A DNA stretch of 64,000 nt from Mycobacterium sp. 3519A (GCF_900240945.1 NZ_OESG01000013.1:2689622-2753621), one strand, 5' to 3'. Counted from the stretch's first letter, positions 28,012 to 39,783 are shown. Program-made: numbers and translations. The notes: generated from the sequence alone by a model not told the origin.

Positions 28012-29405
28012 CTGACCGGGTCCGCCTCGATCAGCGCCAACTCGTGCGTCACGTCGAGAGATCGGGTGAGCAGCACGTAGACAATACCGGAGACCAGCAG
28101 TCCGACGGCGAACGCGATGTCGACGTCGCCCATCGCCGCCGCGACCGGGCCGGTGAAGAACGGCAGCACCACGAACGGGATCTCGGCGAGGATGCCGACC
28201 AGAAACGCGGTGATACCCCGCCATGACCATGCCCCGTAGATGCCGTCAGGGGTGAACAGGTCGGCGATCGCGTAGTGACCGCGTCGCACGAAGAAGTAGT
28301 CGGTGAGGTTCACCGCGGTCCACGGAACCAGCAGGTACAGCATGATCAGCAGCGTGGTGTTGAGCGCCGTCGTCGCGTTGGTCAGCAGCAGGCTCATCAC
28401 GAACCATGCGACGGCCAACACGACGATCGTCACCACCCGCAGCCGTCGAGTGGGCCGGACCGGCCGCAGCGAGTCCAAAGCCGTTACCACCGTGAGCATT
28501 CCGCTGTAGGCGTTCAGGCCCATGGTGGCCACCAGCACCAGCGTGGACACGACCGCGAGCACGCCGCCGAGATGCCATGCCGCCGCGTTACCGGTTTCGT
28601 TGATGCCCGCCAACGCGTCACTGGCGCCGAGATACGTCGCCATCCACGCCCCGATCGGGATCAACCAGGCGGGCGAACCCGCAGCCCCGATGAACACCGA
28701 CGCGATGATCGAGGACGGTTTGGTGTTGCGGGGCAGGTAGCGGCTGTAGTCGGAGACGTAGGGCGCATAGGTGATGTTGTACGAGGCTGCGACACCGAAC
28801 TGCGCCAGGAAGCCGACCCAGGAGAACGCGGCGGCGGCCGGCGGGCCACCTCCGACGCCACCGAACACCACGCGGACGGTCAGAATGACCCACAGCGGCA
28901 ACGAAATCCAGAACAGAATGCGGAACGACTTGTGCAGCAGGTCGTGTCCGTAGATGGCGAGCAGCGCCGCGACCACGGTGATGGCCGCAGCCACCACGAC
29001 CGGGTTCCAGCCGAAGATCGATTGCAGGCCCGACTTGATGATCACGACGTCGACAACGTTGAAGCCGACGAACGTGAACAATGTGCCGATCAGCGGAAGC
29101 AGCACACCGCGGAACCCGAACTGAGCGCGGGACTGGATCATCTGCGGCAACCCGAGCACCGGTCCCTGGGTGGCGTGAAAGGCCATGAACAGGGTGCCGA
29201 ACGCGATGCCTGCGATGCCCGCGACGATGCTCCACCACAGCGACAGTCCGAGGCTCGGGCCGACGAACCCGAGCGCCAGCGTGAAGGGCTGGAAGTTCCC
29301 GACGAACCAGAACGGGCCCTGGTGGCTGACCTTGCCGTGGCGTTCGTCGTCAGGGACGTAGTCGATGGACCGCGTTTCGATCCTGCTGGCGGCGGGAGAT
29401 TCCAC
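28008..29405 (-). CDS. NCS1 family nucleobase/cytosine permease
   Basis: 465 aa from GTG 29405 (alternative GTG 29426). It has about 12 membrane segments and NCS1 features such as WFVGNFQPFTLALGFVGPSLGLSLWWS near the start, TQGPVLGLPQMIQSRAQFGFRG near residue 85 and APYVSDYSRYLP near 210. NCS1 proteins are Na+ or H+ symporters for cytosine, purines, allantoin, hydantoins or thiamine precursors. It is divergent from a nitrilase-superfamily amidohydrolase, so the substrate may be an amide or ureide that the nitrilase then hydrolyses. Confidence 0.88.
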   Translation of the reverse strand: MESPAASRIETRSIDYVPDDERHGKVSHQGPFWFVGNFQPFTLALGFVGPSLGLSLWWSIVAGIAGIAFGTLFMAFHATQGPVLGLPQMIQSRAQFGFRGVLLPLIGTLFTFVGFNVVDVVIIKSGLQSIFGWNPVVVAAAITVVAALLAIYGHDLLHKSFRILFWISLPLWVILTVRVVFGGVGGGPPAAAAFSWVGFLAQFGVAASYNITYAPYVSDYSRYLPRNTKPSSIIASVFIGAAGSPAWLIPIGAWMATYLGASDALAGINETGNAAAWHLGGVLAVVSTLVLVATMGLNAYSGMLTVVTALDSLRPVRPTRRLRVVTIVVLAVAWFVMSLLLTNATTALNTTLLIMLYLLVPWTAVNLTDYFFVRRGHYAIADLFTPDGIYGAWSWRGITAFLVGILAEIPFVVLPFFTGPVAAAMGDVDIAFAVGLLVSGIVYVLLTRSLDVTHELALIEADPVS

Positions 29406-29524
29406 GGGACATACCTTGCGCCGCACCCCGCCGCCGCGCCATGGCGAAGATGTCCAACTGGTGACGATGCAGTGGACAATCTGTCCAGCGCTCGCGACGG
29501 GCCGTCTTGACGTAACCTCCCACC

Positions 29525-30322
29525 ATGGTCAGGATCGCGTGCTGCCAGATCGACCCGAAGATCGGCGAGTTGGCTGCCAACACGGAGTTGATCGAGGAGC
29601 AGATTCGTGAGGCGGTGTCGGCAGGCGGGGACATCGTGGTGCTTCCCGAGCTTGCCACGTCCGGATACATGCTCACCGATGCCGAAGAGGCGCGGGCGGT
29701 CGCGGTGACACCCGCGCACCCGACGTTCGCCAAATGGTCTGCGGTCGCAGGCGATTCGATCGTCATCGCGGGCGTCTGCGAACTCGGCGACGACGAGCGG
29801 CTGTACAACACCGCGGTCATGGTCGACGCGGACGGGGTGGTCGCCACGTATCGCAAAACGCATCTGTGGGACCGCGAGAAGTTCATCTTCACTCCGGGTG
29901 GCGTACTGCCGCCGGTCATCAAGACCCGGCACGGGGCGATCGCGGTCATGGTCTGCTACGACGTCGAGTTCGGCGAACTGACCCGGCGGGTGGCACTCGA
30001 CGGTGCGGAACTGATCGCTGCCCCGGTGAACTGGCCGCTGTTCCCGCGGCCGGAGGGGGAGCGTCCCGGCGAGGTGATCACCGCCATGTCGACGGCCAGG
30101 ACCAACAAAATCGCCGTCGCATGCTGTGACCGCGCGGGCGTCGAGCGCGGCCAACCGTGGACCGAGGGCACCGCGATCATCGACCCCGACGGGTGGGTCG
30201 TCGCCTCGGCGGGCCCTGGCGCGGCGATGGCCGTCGCCGATGTCGACCTGACCGCCACGCACGACAAGACGCTGACCGAACACGTTCACCTGTTCGACGA
30301 CCGTCGCGTCGACCTGTATTAG
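29525..30322 (+). CDS. Carbon-nitrogen hydrolase (nitrilase superfamily)
   Basis: 265 aa with the complete Glu-Lys-Cys triad: Glu in VLPELATSGYM (about residue 42), Lys in YRKTHLWD (about 113) and Cys in VMVCYDVEFGE (about 146). It is closer to amidases and N-carbamoyl amidohydrolases than to true nitrilases. A TAACCT -10 (29513-29518) lies 6 bases before the ATG, indicating a leaderless transcript. It is divergent from the NCS1 permease, its likely transport partner. The stop overlaps that of udgX (TTAG, 30319-30322). Confidence 0.88.
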   Translation: MVRIACCQIDPKIGELAANTELIEEQIREAVSAGGDIVVLPELATSGYMLTDAEEARAVAVTPAHPTFAKWSAVAGDSIVIAGVCELGDDERLYNTAVMVDADGVVATYRKTHLWDREKFIFTPGGVLPPVIKTRHGAIAVMVCYDVEFGELTRRVALDGAELIAAPVNWPLFPRPEGERPGEVITAMSTARTNKIAVACCDRAGVERGQPWTEGTAIIDPDGWVVASAGPGAAMAVADVDLTATHDKTLTEHVHLFDDRRVDLY

Positions 30323-30951
30323 CCGCGCAGCAGCCCGGCCGCGAACCGCAGGTCCGACACCAGCCCCTCGAACGCCTTCTCCCTGTCCTCAGGCGGCCCC
30401 CGCAGCACAGAGGACGGATGCACCGTCACCGCCACGCGCGGATCGAAAACCTCGGTCTCGGGCAGGTGCAACGCTTCGCCTCGATGCTGAGTCAATCGAA
30501 AGTCGTTGCCCATCAACGATTTCGCCGCCGTCGCGCCGAGCAGCACCACCACGTCGGGCTCGACCGACATCATCTCCGCGAACAGCCAGGGTCGGCACGC
30601 GACCACCTCGGTGCGGCTCGGGGTCTTGTGAATCCGGCGCTTACCGCGCTCGGCCAGGGTGAACTTGAAGTGCTTGACCGCGTTGGTGACGTACAGCCGG
30701 TCCCTGTCGACGCCCGCCGCGGCGAGCGCCCTGTCCAGCAGCCTGCCCGCGGGTCCCACGAACGGGGCGCCCGCCTTGTCCTCCTGATCGCCAGGCTGCT
30801 CACCGACGAGCATCATGTCGGCATCCCGCGCACCCGCGCCGAACACCGTCTGGGTGGCGTTGATGTACAGGTCGCAGCCCTTGCAGCCGTGCGAAGCCTC
30901 TTCCAGGGTGTCGAGGTCGCGGGTGTCGGGGACGAAGTCGGCGGCGGTCAC
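30319..30951 (-). CDS. udgX: UdgX, uracil-DNA glycosylase that crosslinks to DNA
   Basis: 210 aa, start GTG 30951. Family 4-like fold with four Fe-S cysteine positions (GCKGCDLY near residue 24, plus the later Cys in VVACRPWLF), motif A GEQPGDQEDKAGAPFVGPAG near residue 50 and the diagnostic insertion GKRRIHKTPSR near 103-113. The His of KRRIH is the residue that, in M. smegmatis UdgX, forms a covalent bond to the abasic site after uracil excision. Motif B-type HPSSVLRG lies near 180. It protects against uracil in DNA; it is not in an operon here. Confidence 0.93.
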   Translation of the reverse strand: MTAADFVPDTRDLDTLEEASHGCKGCDLYINATQTVFGAGARDADMMLVGEQPGDQEDKAGAPFVGPAGRLLDRALAAAGVDRDRLYVTNAVKHFKFTLAERGKRRIHKTPSRTEVVACRPWLFAEMMSVEPDVVVLLGATAAKSLMGNDFRLTQHRGEALHLPETEVFDPRVAVTVHPSSVLRGPPEDREKAFEGLVSDLRFAAGLLRG

Positions 30952-31317
30952 ACTGGACGGTTACCCCGCAACGGGTCGACTTCACCACCTGAGGTCGAAT
31001 CGCCATCGTTCGACTATGTGATCGAGATCTCCACCCGCTCGCGAAAGACCGCTACCACCTCAAATTTTGACGCTGTCGTAGGACCGGCCCCCGACTTCCG
31101 TTGTGGCCGTGGCGCGTTCAGATGTTTGATCTGGATCACGTTGGCAATACCGTTGCGACACGGGCGTTCGAGTCAGCAACGGCGTCACTTCCATCACTTG
31201 AGGTGCGCTTGCGGCCCAACTCACGGTTACCATCTGGTGTCGTGAATCGTGCCCCTGGTCAACGGGCAACGGGTTACTGTCTCGGGTGGCGTTGTAACTG
31301 ACACTGGGAGGATTTGG
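30952..31317. other. 366-bp region without a recognised gene
   Basis: Between the divergent udgX and usp starts. No open frame with protein-like composition, no tRNA-like cloverleaf and no strong hairpin was found. The element GGTTAC(C/T) occurs three times (near 30960, 31226 and 31270). The length suggests a complex regulatory region for the stress protein gene, whose own ribosome binding site is GGAGGA just before 31318. Confidence 0.4.
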
Positions 31318-31764
31318 ATGAGCGGCTACACCACCATCGTCGTCGGCACGGACGGATCAGATTCGTCGTTGCGCGCGGTGGACAAGGCCGGCCAGATCGC
31401 CGCCGGGTCGGATGCGACGGTGATCGTCGCCACCGCCTACTTCCCCCAGAGTGAGGATCAGCGCGCGGCGGACGTGCTCAAGGACGAGGGCTACAAGATG
31501 GCGGGCAACGCGCCGATCTACGCCATCCTGCGCGAGGCCAGGGACCGCGCCACGGCCGCCGGTGCGAAGAACGTCGAAGAGAAGGCGATCGTCGGCGCCC
31601 CCGTTGACGCGCTCGTCGATCTGGCGGCTGAAGTCAACGCCGATTTGCTCGTGGTGGGCAACGTCGGCCTGAGCACCATCGCCGGGCGGTTGCTCGGTTC
31701 GGTGCCTGCCAACGTGGCACGCCGGTCGAAGACCGACGTGCTCATCGTCCACACCACCCCGTGA
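31318..31764 (+). CDS. Universal stress protein (Rv1636/TB15.3-like)
   Basis: 148 aa from ATG 31318 with GGAGGATTTGG upstream. It is highly similar to M. tuberculosis Rv1636: TTIVVGTDGSDSSLRAVDKA at the N-terminus, VEEKAIVGAPVDALVDLAAE in the middle and the nucleotide-binding GNVGLSTIAGRLLGSVPANVARR near residue 115-138. The Rv1636 group binds cAMP as well as ATP and is thought to buffer cytosolic cAMP. The window also encodes two class III cyclases (2576 and 56179), a plausible functional link but not one shown by position. Confidence 0.93.
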   Translation: MSGYTTIVVGTDGSDSSLRAVDKAGQIAAGSDATVIVATAYFPQSEDQRAADVLKDEGYKMAGNAPIYAILREARDRATAAGAKNVEEKAIVGAPVDALVDLAAEVNADLLVVGNVGLSTIAGRLLGSVPANVARRSKTDVLIVHTTP

Positions 31765-31772
31765 TATCGGCT

Positions 31773-32657
31773 TTACGTACTCGACGCCTTCGCGATCTCG
31801 GCGATCGCTGAATCCAGCGTCGCGTTGAACTCCTGATCGCTCTGCTGCGCGGTCAGCCCTTCGGTCAGCGCCCGCGAGAAGCTGGCGATCACACCGTTGT
31901 TGCGCGCGAGCTTCTCGCACGCCTCGGCGCGGCTGTAACCGCCGGACAGCGCCACCACCCGGACCACCTTGGGGTGCGCGACCAGTTCGGCGTACAGGTT
32001 GTCGGTGTCGGGCAGCGTCAGCTTCAGCATGACGGCCTGATCGTCGCTGAGCTTGTTGACGCCGTCCAAAAGAGCGGCCTTCAACTGGTCCTCGGCCTCG
32101 GCCTTGCGCGGGCTGTGGATGTCGACTTCGGGCTCGATGATCGGCACCAGGCCCTTGGCCAACACCTGCTGGGCCACCTCGAACTGCTGCTCGACGACCG
32201 CATCGAGGCCGGCGCCGGGCAACTTGATGACCGAGCGCTCCTTGGTGCCGAACACGCCGTTCTCGACAGCGCGATCCAGCAGGGCGTCGAGGCCAGGCAT
32301 CGGCTTCATCACCTGGGCGCCGTCCTTCTCCTCGGCCAGGCCCTTGTCGATCTTCAGGAACGGCACGATGTTCTTCACGTTCCACAGGTAGTCGGCGGAC
32401 GGCCTGCCGTCGATGGTGCGGTCCATCGTCATCTCGAACAGGATCGCGCCCATGATGCGGTCTCCGTCGAAGACGGGGCTGGTGATGATGCGGGTCCGCA
32501 TCTCGTGCACGAGGTCGAACATTTGCTCGTCGCCGGAGTACGCGTCCTCACCGATGCCGTAGAGCTTCAATGCCTTGGGCGTGCTGCCGCCGCTCTGGTC
32601 CAGTGCGGCGATGAATCCGGCGCCGTTCTTGGCCTTCTCAAACTGTGCGGTGTTCAT
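31773..32657 (-). CDS. fda: Class I fructose-bisphosphate aldolase
   Basis: 294 aa of the short bacterial class I aldolase type (as in Staphylococcus Fda). Start ATG 32657 ([30 protein letters not shown] in part). The Schiff-base Lys is expected in [12 protein letters not shown] (about residue 206); SVIKLPGAG and [10 protein letters not shown] are further conserved segments, and the C-terminal [11 protein letters not shown] binds phosphate. It cleaves fructose-1,6-bisphosphate without metal and could supplement a class II enzyme. It is convergent with the usp gene (8 bp apart). Confidence 0.92.
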   Translation of the reverse strand: MNTAQFEKAKNGAGFIAALDQSGGSTPKALKLYGIGEDAYSGDEQMFDLVHEMRTRIITSPVFDGDRIMGAILFEMTMDRTIDGRPSADYLWNVKNIVPFLKIDKGLAEEKDGAQVMKPMPGLDALLDRAVENGVFGTKERSVIKLPGAGLDAVVEQQFEVAQQVLAKGLVPIIEPEVDIHSPRKAEAEDQLKAALLDGVNKLSDDQAVMLKLTLPDTDNLYAELVAHPKVVRVVALSGGYSRAEACEKLARNNGVIASFSRALTEGLTAQQSDQEFNATLDSAIAEIAKASST

Positions 32658-32789
32658 GTCTGCCCTTTCGTCCTCGTCGGCTCACAGGCAATCTAGCGTT
32701 GCCCGCACAGTCGACCGTCAGCTGGCTCACTCAAATTCTCCTCATTCCGGGTCTGCGGTGGGACACTCCAAGTGGCGGGAGGGTCAATT

Positions 32790-34085
32790 ATGACGTCGAC
32801 GTTGCACCGGGCCGGGATCACGCGCCGCGAGAACGGCGTCCCACCTCCTGACGTTCCGCTCGCCGACATCGACCTGGCGTCGCTCGAGTTCTGGGGCCGC
32901 GACGACGACGTCCGTGATGGCGCGTTCGCCACGTTACGGCGCGAGTCGCCCATTGCGTTCTTCGAGGTGACGGAGGTCGAGGGGTTCCCGTCGGGCGTCG
33001 GCCATTGGGCTCTGACCCGGTTCGACGACATTCACCACGCCAGTCGGCACCCGGAAATCTTCAGCTCGATACCGACCAGCACGTCACTCAACGACGTGCC
33101 GCCCGAGACAGCGGAGTTCGCCGGGTCGATGATCAACCTGGACGACCCCCGACACCTGCGGCTGCGCAAGATCGTCAACCGGGCCTTCACGCCGAAGGTG
33201 GTGGCCCGCATCGAGCAGAGCGTGCGGGACCGGGCACGGGCAATCGTCACCGACATGGTGGCCAACCATCCCAACGGCGAAGCCGACTTCGTCGCCGAGG
33301 CGTCCAGTCCGCTACCGCTCCAAGTGATCTGCGACATGATGGGCATCCCGGAGGAAGACGAGGAGAAGGTCTTCCACTGGACCACAGTGATGTTGGGCGT
33401 CGGCGACGACGAGGTATCCGGCGAATTCGCCGAGGTGGTGGCGACGGTGGTCGAAATGGCCGACTACGCCATGCGACTCGCCGAGCAACGACGAGCGGAT
33501 CCGCACGAGGACCTCACCACGAGTCTGGTGCAGGCCGAAGTCGACGGAGAGCGGCTGACGTCCAGTGAGATCGCGTCGTTCTTCATCCTGTTGTCGGCGG
33601 CGGGAAACGAAACCACTCGCAACGCGATCAGCCACGGCATGGTGGCGCTGACCCGCTATCCCGAGGAACGCGAGAAGTGGTGGGCCGACTTCGACGCCGT
33701 CGCGCCCACCGCCGTCGAGGAGATCGTGCGGTGGGCGACGCCGGTTATCTTCATGCGGCGCAACCTAACTCAGGACATCGAGATGCACGGCATCGAGATG
33801 AAGGCGGGGGACAAGGTCTCGCTGTGGTACAACTCCGGCAACCGCGACGAAGCCAAGTTCGGCAACCCGTGGCTCTTCGACGTGACCCGGGATCCCAACC
33901 CGCACATCGGCTATGGCGGCGGCGGTGCACACTTCTGCCTCGGGGCGAACCTGGCCCGTCGGGAAATCCGGGTGCTGTTCGAAGAACTGCACCGCCAGAT
34001 TCCCGACATCGTCGCGGTGGAGGAGCCGGCGATCCTGCACTCGGCGTTCATCCACGGCATCAAGCGGCTCCCCGTCGCCTGGTGA
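32790..34085 (+). CDS. cyp124: Cytochrome P450, CYP124 family
   Basis: 431 aa from ATG 32790, with GGGAGGG upstream. It aligns along its whole length with M. tuberculosis CYP124A1 as I recall it (ADIDLASLEFWGRDDDVRDGAFATLRRE, PLPLQVICDMMGIP). I-helix oxygen-binding AGNETTRNAISHG, EEIVRWATPV in the K helix region, and heme loop GGGGAHFCLGANLARRE with the Cys ligand. CYP124 enzymes hydroxylate the omega position of methyl-branched fatty acids and isoprenoids and also act on cholesterol-type chains. No ferredoxin gene is adjacent. Confidence 0.93.
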   Translation: MTSTLHRAGITRRENGVPPPDVPLADIDLASLEFWGRDDDVRDGAFATLRRESPIAFFEVTEVEGFPSGVGHWALTRFDDIHHASRHPEIFSSIPTSTSLNDVPPETAEFAGSMINLDDPRHLRLRKIVNRAFTPKVVARIEQSVRDRARAIVTDMVANHPNGEADFVAEASSPLPLQVICDMMGIPEEDEEKVFHWTTVMLGVGDDEVSGEFAEVVATVVEMADYAMRLAEQRRADPHEDLTTSLVQAEVDGERLTSSEIASFFILLSAAGNETTRNAISHGMVALTRYPEEREKWWADFDAVAPTAVEEIVRWATPVIFMRRNLTQDIEMHGIEMKAGDKVSLWYNSGNRDEAKFGNPWLFDVTRDPNPHIGYGGGGAHFCLGANLARREIRVLFEELHRQIPDIVAVEEPAILHSAFIHGIKRLPVAW

Positions 34086-34103
34086 GCCCGGGCCGTCCAG
34101 CGG

Positions 34104-34775
34104 CTACCAGCCGCGCTGCTTCCACTCGTCGAGATGTGGGCGCTCCGCGCCGAGGGTGGTGTCGTCGCCGTGGCCCGGGTAGACCACCGTCGAATCGCCG
34201 TAGACGTCGAACACCCGGCTGGTGACGCCGCCGAGCAGCGTCTCGAAGTCGCCTTCCTTCCACGTCTTGCCGACACCGCCAGGGAAAAGGCAGTCGCCGG
34301 TGAACAGATGGGTGGCCTCGTCGGCGCCGGTCAGGGCCAGCGCCACCGAACCTGGGGTGTGGCCCTGCAGGTGGATGACATCGAAGGACAGTTGGCCGAT
34401 CTTGACGGTGTCGCCGTGGGCCAGCGTGCGCTGCGGCTTGACCGGCAGCGGTCCGGAGTCCAGCTGGTGTGCGGCGGTCGGCACCCCGGTGGCCTTGGCG
34501 ACCTGCTCGAGCGCCAGCCAGTGGTCCTGGTGCTGGTGGCTGGTGACGATCAGCGACAGCTTGGGCGCGTAGGCCTCGATCAGCTCGAGCAGTATCTCGG
34601 CGTCGTTGGCGGCGTCGATGAGTAGCGTTTCGCCGGTCTGGGAACACGTGACCAGGTAGGCGTTGTTGTCCATCGGGCCCACGGAGACCTTCACGATCGA
34701 CGCGCCGGGCAGCGTGCGCCGCGCCGCGGTTCGGGGATCTACGTGGCCGGTGTAGTTGTCATCGACGGTAGTCAT
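34104..34775 (-). CDS. MBL-fold metallo-hydrolase (glyoxalase II-like)
   Basis: 223 aa from ATG 34775; the GTG three codons upstream is an alternative. Metal-binding motif TSHQHQDH (HxHxDH, near residue 82), then [20 protein letters not shown] and [11 protein letters not shown], the standard metallo-beta-lactamase hydrolase set. Equivalent position to Rv1637c, divergent from uvrA. It is probably a thioester or glyoxalase II-type hydrolase. The shared upstream region of about 90 bp holds the uvrA PafBC-type promoter. Confidence 0.88.
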   Translation of the reverse strand: MTTVDDNYTGHVDPRTAARRTLPGASIVKVSVGPMDNNAYLVTCSQTGETLLIDAANDAEILLELIEAYAPKLSLIVTSHQHQDHWLALEQVAKATGVPTAAHQLDSGPLPVKPQRTLAHGDTVKIGQLSFDVIHLQGHTPGSVALALTGADEATHLFTGDCLFPGGVGKTWKEGDFETLLGGVTSRVFDVYGDSTVVYPGHGDDTTLGAERPHLDEWKQRGW

Positions 34776-34813
34776 GCTGCTCACGCTACAAGCGGCCGAC
34801 AGCGCCCGCGAAC

Positions 34814-34836
34814 TTGTCGGTGGGGGGACATAGCAT
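34814..34836 (+). promoter_or_regulatory. PafBC-type (RecA-independent DNA-damage) promoter of uvrA
   Basis: TTGTCGGTG - 8 bases - TAGCAT, a perfect match to the consensus tTGTCRGTG-N8-TAGnnT. It lies 31 bp before the TTG start of uvrA, leaving a short leader with a GGGAGG ribosome binding site. Confidence 0.85.
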
Positions 34837-34867
34837 GGGCATGACTTCTGTCTGCGGGAGGAAACAG

Positions 34868-37765
<2,898 letters not shown>

Positions 37766-37779
37766 TTACCGCTAGCAGG

Positions 37780-37798
37780 TAGCGCGAATGGGGCGCTA
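37780..37798 (+). terminator. Hairpin after uvrA
   Basis: TAGCGC-GAATGGG-GCGCTA, a perfect 6-bp stem 15 bp after the uvrA stop, inside a longer region where GCTAGC occurs twice (37771 and 37795). There is no U tract, so termination efficiency is uncertain. Confidence 0.4.
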
Positions 37799-37841
37799 GC
37801 TGTGCAGACGCTGACGGCTGCCGACGCGATGCTTGTTGGCT

Positions 37842-37952
37842 ATGACGTTCTTCATTGCGACATCGGTGGCCGCGGTGGTCACCGGCGTCGTCGTCGAGTG
37901 GGCCCAGCGCCGCTGTGAGCTGTGGGCCCAGCTCCGCGACAAAGACAAGTGA
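37842..37952 (+). CDS. Possible 36-aa membrane microprotein
   Basis: ATG 37842 to TGA 37950-37952 encodes MTFFIATSVAAVVTGVVVEW followed by AQRRCELWAQLRDKDK: one predicted membrane helix and a charged amphipathic tail, the layout of many bacterial small membrane proteins. The ribosome binding site is poor (TTGTTGGCT before the ATG). It lies between uvrA and the convergent winged-helix gene. It could also be a chance frame. Confidence 0.3.
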   Translation: MTFFIATSVAAVVTGVVVEWAQRRCELWAQLRDKDK

Positions 37953-38033
37953 CGCCTTGCGCGGCGACGAGTCGTTGACTCTGCGCTCAGGGATGTCCTC
38001 TCGCGCATTTGTGCGCCATAGACGCAGAGTGAA

Positions 38034-39194
38034 CTAGCCGCGAGACAACGGCGACGGGAAGCGCGGGCTGACCCGAATCCCGTCCAGCCACGCCGTCAAC
38101 TCCTCGGCCCGCTTAGTCAGCGCCCGCCTCGCATCGCGGCTGACACTCTCCAGTAGTCGCAGTTCCACCCGGCCGGCGTCGTCCTGACCCCACCCGCCGA
38201 CGATCCGCCCGTTCCACCACGCCGTCGGACCGCCATTGCCATTGGTGTCGAACACCTGGCCGCGGTGCCCGCCGAGATACCAGTCCCTGCCGTACCAGCC
38301 CATCGTCGTGACGTCGAGACCAGGCAGCAGCGCACACCACGGTTCAACGTCGGCTTCGGTGTCGAGATCGTCGGGCAGCGCATAGCCGGGCGTGCCGTCG
38401 AGGTCGACCTCGACCGCGTCGATGTCCCGCAGCGCGTGCCGCGCCCACGTCAGCGTGTTGCCGAACCACCACTTGACGTCGGCCTCGGTGGCGGGCCCGA
38501 ACGTGCGCAGCCACCTTCGCACCAACTCGGCGCGCGCCGCCTCCGGCGTCTCGGACGTGACGCCCGACGACAGCCAATCGCCCATCGGCGTCCACCGTGG
38601 CCGCGACACCGTCCACGCGCCGTCATTGGGCCCCCGCACGACGTCGCCGCGTACCGAAAGCACCGTCAAAACCCTTGGCGCCAAGGGTGTTTCGCCACCC
38701 CACCGCTTGCCGGGCGCATAGTCGTAGCGTCCCGCCAGCTCGGGCAGCGCCTCGCGCAGTTCCTTTGCGCTGGCCGCGCCGTGCTCGCCGAGGTGTCGCA
38801 GCACCGCGGCGCAGGCGGTGTCCAGCCACGCGGCGCCGTCCTCCGCGATCCCCGCCTTCTGCGCGTCGGCGACCAGCCGCCTGCGCTCGTTGTCGGCCAC
38901 CCGGTCGCTGGCCGCGGACTGGATCAGCCGCAGGTCTGCGGCTCGCACCGTCCACAGGGTGCGCCGCATCGCGAGGTGCTTGAGCAGCGTGCGGCGTTCG
39001 TAGAGTTCGGTGTCCAGATCGCGGACGGTGAAACCGCTGAGCCGTGCCCACAGCGACAGGTACGGCGTGGCCGGATCGGTGGCGTGCAGGCCGACGAGGT
39101 CTGCCACCGCATGGTCGATCGAGTCCGCCGGCTGGGCGAGGAAATGCCTGCGCGCGAGGCGTGCCCGCCGCTCCTCAACAGTGAATGACCGCAT
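38034..39194 (-). CDS. Winged-helix DNA-binding protein, HTH_42/AlkZ-like (DUF1006)
   Basis: 386 aa of the HTH_42 (formerly DUF1006) family, with three tandem winged-helix-like regions: FTVEERRARLARRHFLAQPADSIDHAVADLVGLHATDP (in part) at the N-terminus, RRTLWTVRAADL near 75, and a C-terminal beta-rich part with WYGRDWYLGGHRGQVFDTNGNGGPTAWWNGRIVGGW. AlkZ/YcaQ members of this family are glycosylases that unhook interstrand crosslinks using a QxQ/QxD motif; I do not see that motif clearly, so activity is unproven. Its location next to uvrA fits a repair role. Confidence 0.82.
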   Translation of the reverse strand: MRSFTVEERRARLARRHFLAQPADSIDHAVADLVGLHATDPATPYLSLWARLSGFTVRDLDTELYERRTLLKHLAMRRTLWTVRAADLRLIQSAASDRVADNERRRLVADAQKAGIAEDGAAWLDTACAAVLRHLGEHGAASAKELREALPELAGRYDYAPGKRWGGETPLAPRVLTVLSVRGDVVRGPNDGAWTVSRPRWTPMGDWLSSGVTSETPEAARAELVRRWLRTFGPATEADVKWWFGNTLTWARHALRDIDAVEVDLDGTPGYALPDDLDTEADVEPWCALLPGLDVTTMGWYGRDWYLGGHRGQVFDTNGNGGPTAWWNGRIVGGWGQDDAGRVELRLLESVSRDARRALTKRAEELTAWLDGIRVSPRFPSPLSRG

Positions 39195-39312
39195 CGCCGA
39201 GGAACCGTACCTGCGTCGGCCGACAAAGTTTGGGATCGGTAGCGGTTGCCGCGAACTTGACTGACTTCACAACGGACGCCATCGGGGCGACGTATGGAGA
39301 AGGGAAGATTCG
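39195..39312. other. Intergenic region before the LpqH-like gene
   Basis: 118 bp between divergent starts. A TTGACT occurs near 39257 but no -10 at normal spacing was found. A GGAAC/GTT pair near 39200 is too far apart for an ECF sigma promoter. GGGAAG precedes the lipoprotein ATG. Confidence 0.25.
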
Positions 39313-39783
39313 ATGAATCGAATTGTCGTGGGTGTGGTCGGGCTGGCCGCCGCCGCCGCGGTGCTGGTGGGTTGCTCGGACGACAAGAGCACGTCGCTCC
39401 CGGCCAGCGGGACGGCCAGCACCGGCGGTTCTACAGAGGTGAAGGTCGACGGCAAGGACCTCTCCGGCCTGGACATGAAGTCGGTTACCTGCGTCAAGCA
39501 GGGCGGCAAGATCAACGTCGCCAGCGGGGCGATCAACGGCCAGGCGGGCCTCGCGGTCGTGATGAGCGACGCGAACCCACCGACCGTCGATTCGCTGGGC
39601 ATGTCGGTCGACGGAAACGCGCTGGCGGTCACCAACACGATGGGCGCGCAGGTCGGTAAGGCCGACGTCAAGGTCGACGGCAGCACCTACACGATCACCG
39701 GTGAGGCCACGGGCGCAGACATCAAGAACCCGATGGCAGGGATGATCACCAAGCCGTTCACCGTGAAGGTGACGTGCAGCTGA
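39313..39783 (+). CDS. LpqH (19 kDa antigen)-family lipoprotein
   Basis: 156 aa. The signal peptide ends in lipobox LVGC (Cys 21), followed by a Ser/Thr-rich linker (SDDKSTSLPASGTASTGGS) and a mature domain with the LpqH-family pattern VKVDGKDLSG...VTCVKQGGKINVASGAINGQAGLAVVM and a C-terminal Cys (TVKVTCS) that pairs with the earlier one. Paralogues in mycobacteria include LpqH, LppE and MK35. LpqH is a surface glycolipoprotein and TLR2 ligand; this copy is likely cell-envelope located. Confidence 0.88.
   Translation: MNRIVVGVVGLAAAAAVLVGCSDDKSTSLPASGTASTGGSTEVKVDGKDLSGLDMKSVTCVKQGGKINVASGAINGQAGLAVVMSDANPPTVDSLGMSVDGNALAVTNTMGAQVGKADVKVDGSTYTITGEATGADIKNPMAGMITKPFTVKVTCS

Noticed and set aside
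39199..39245. GGAAC ... GTT pair before the LpqH-like gene as a SigE/SigH promoter
   Set aside because: The spacing of about 22 bases is too long for ECF sigma promoters.
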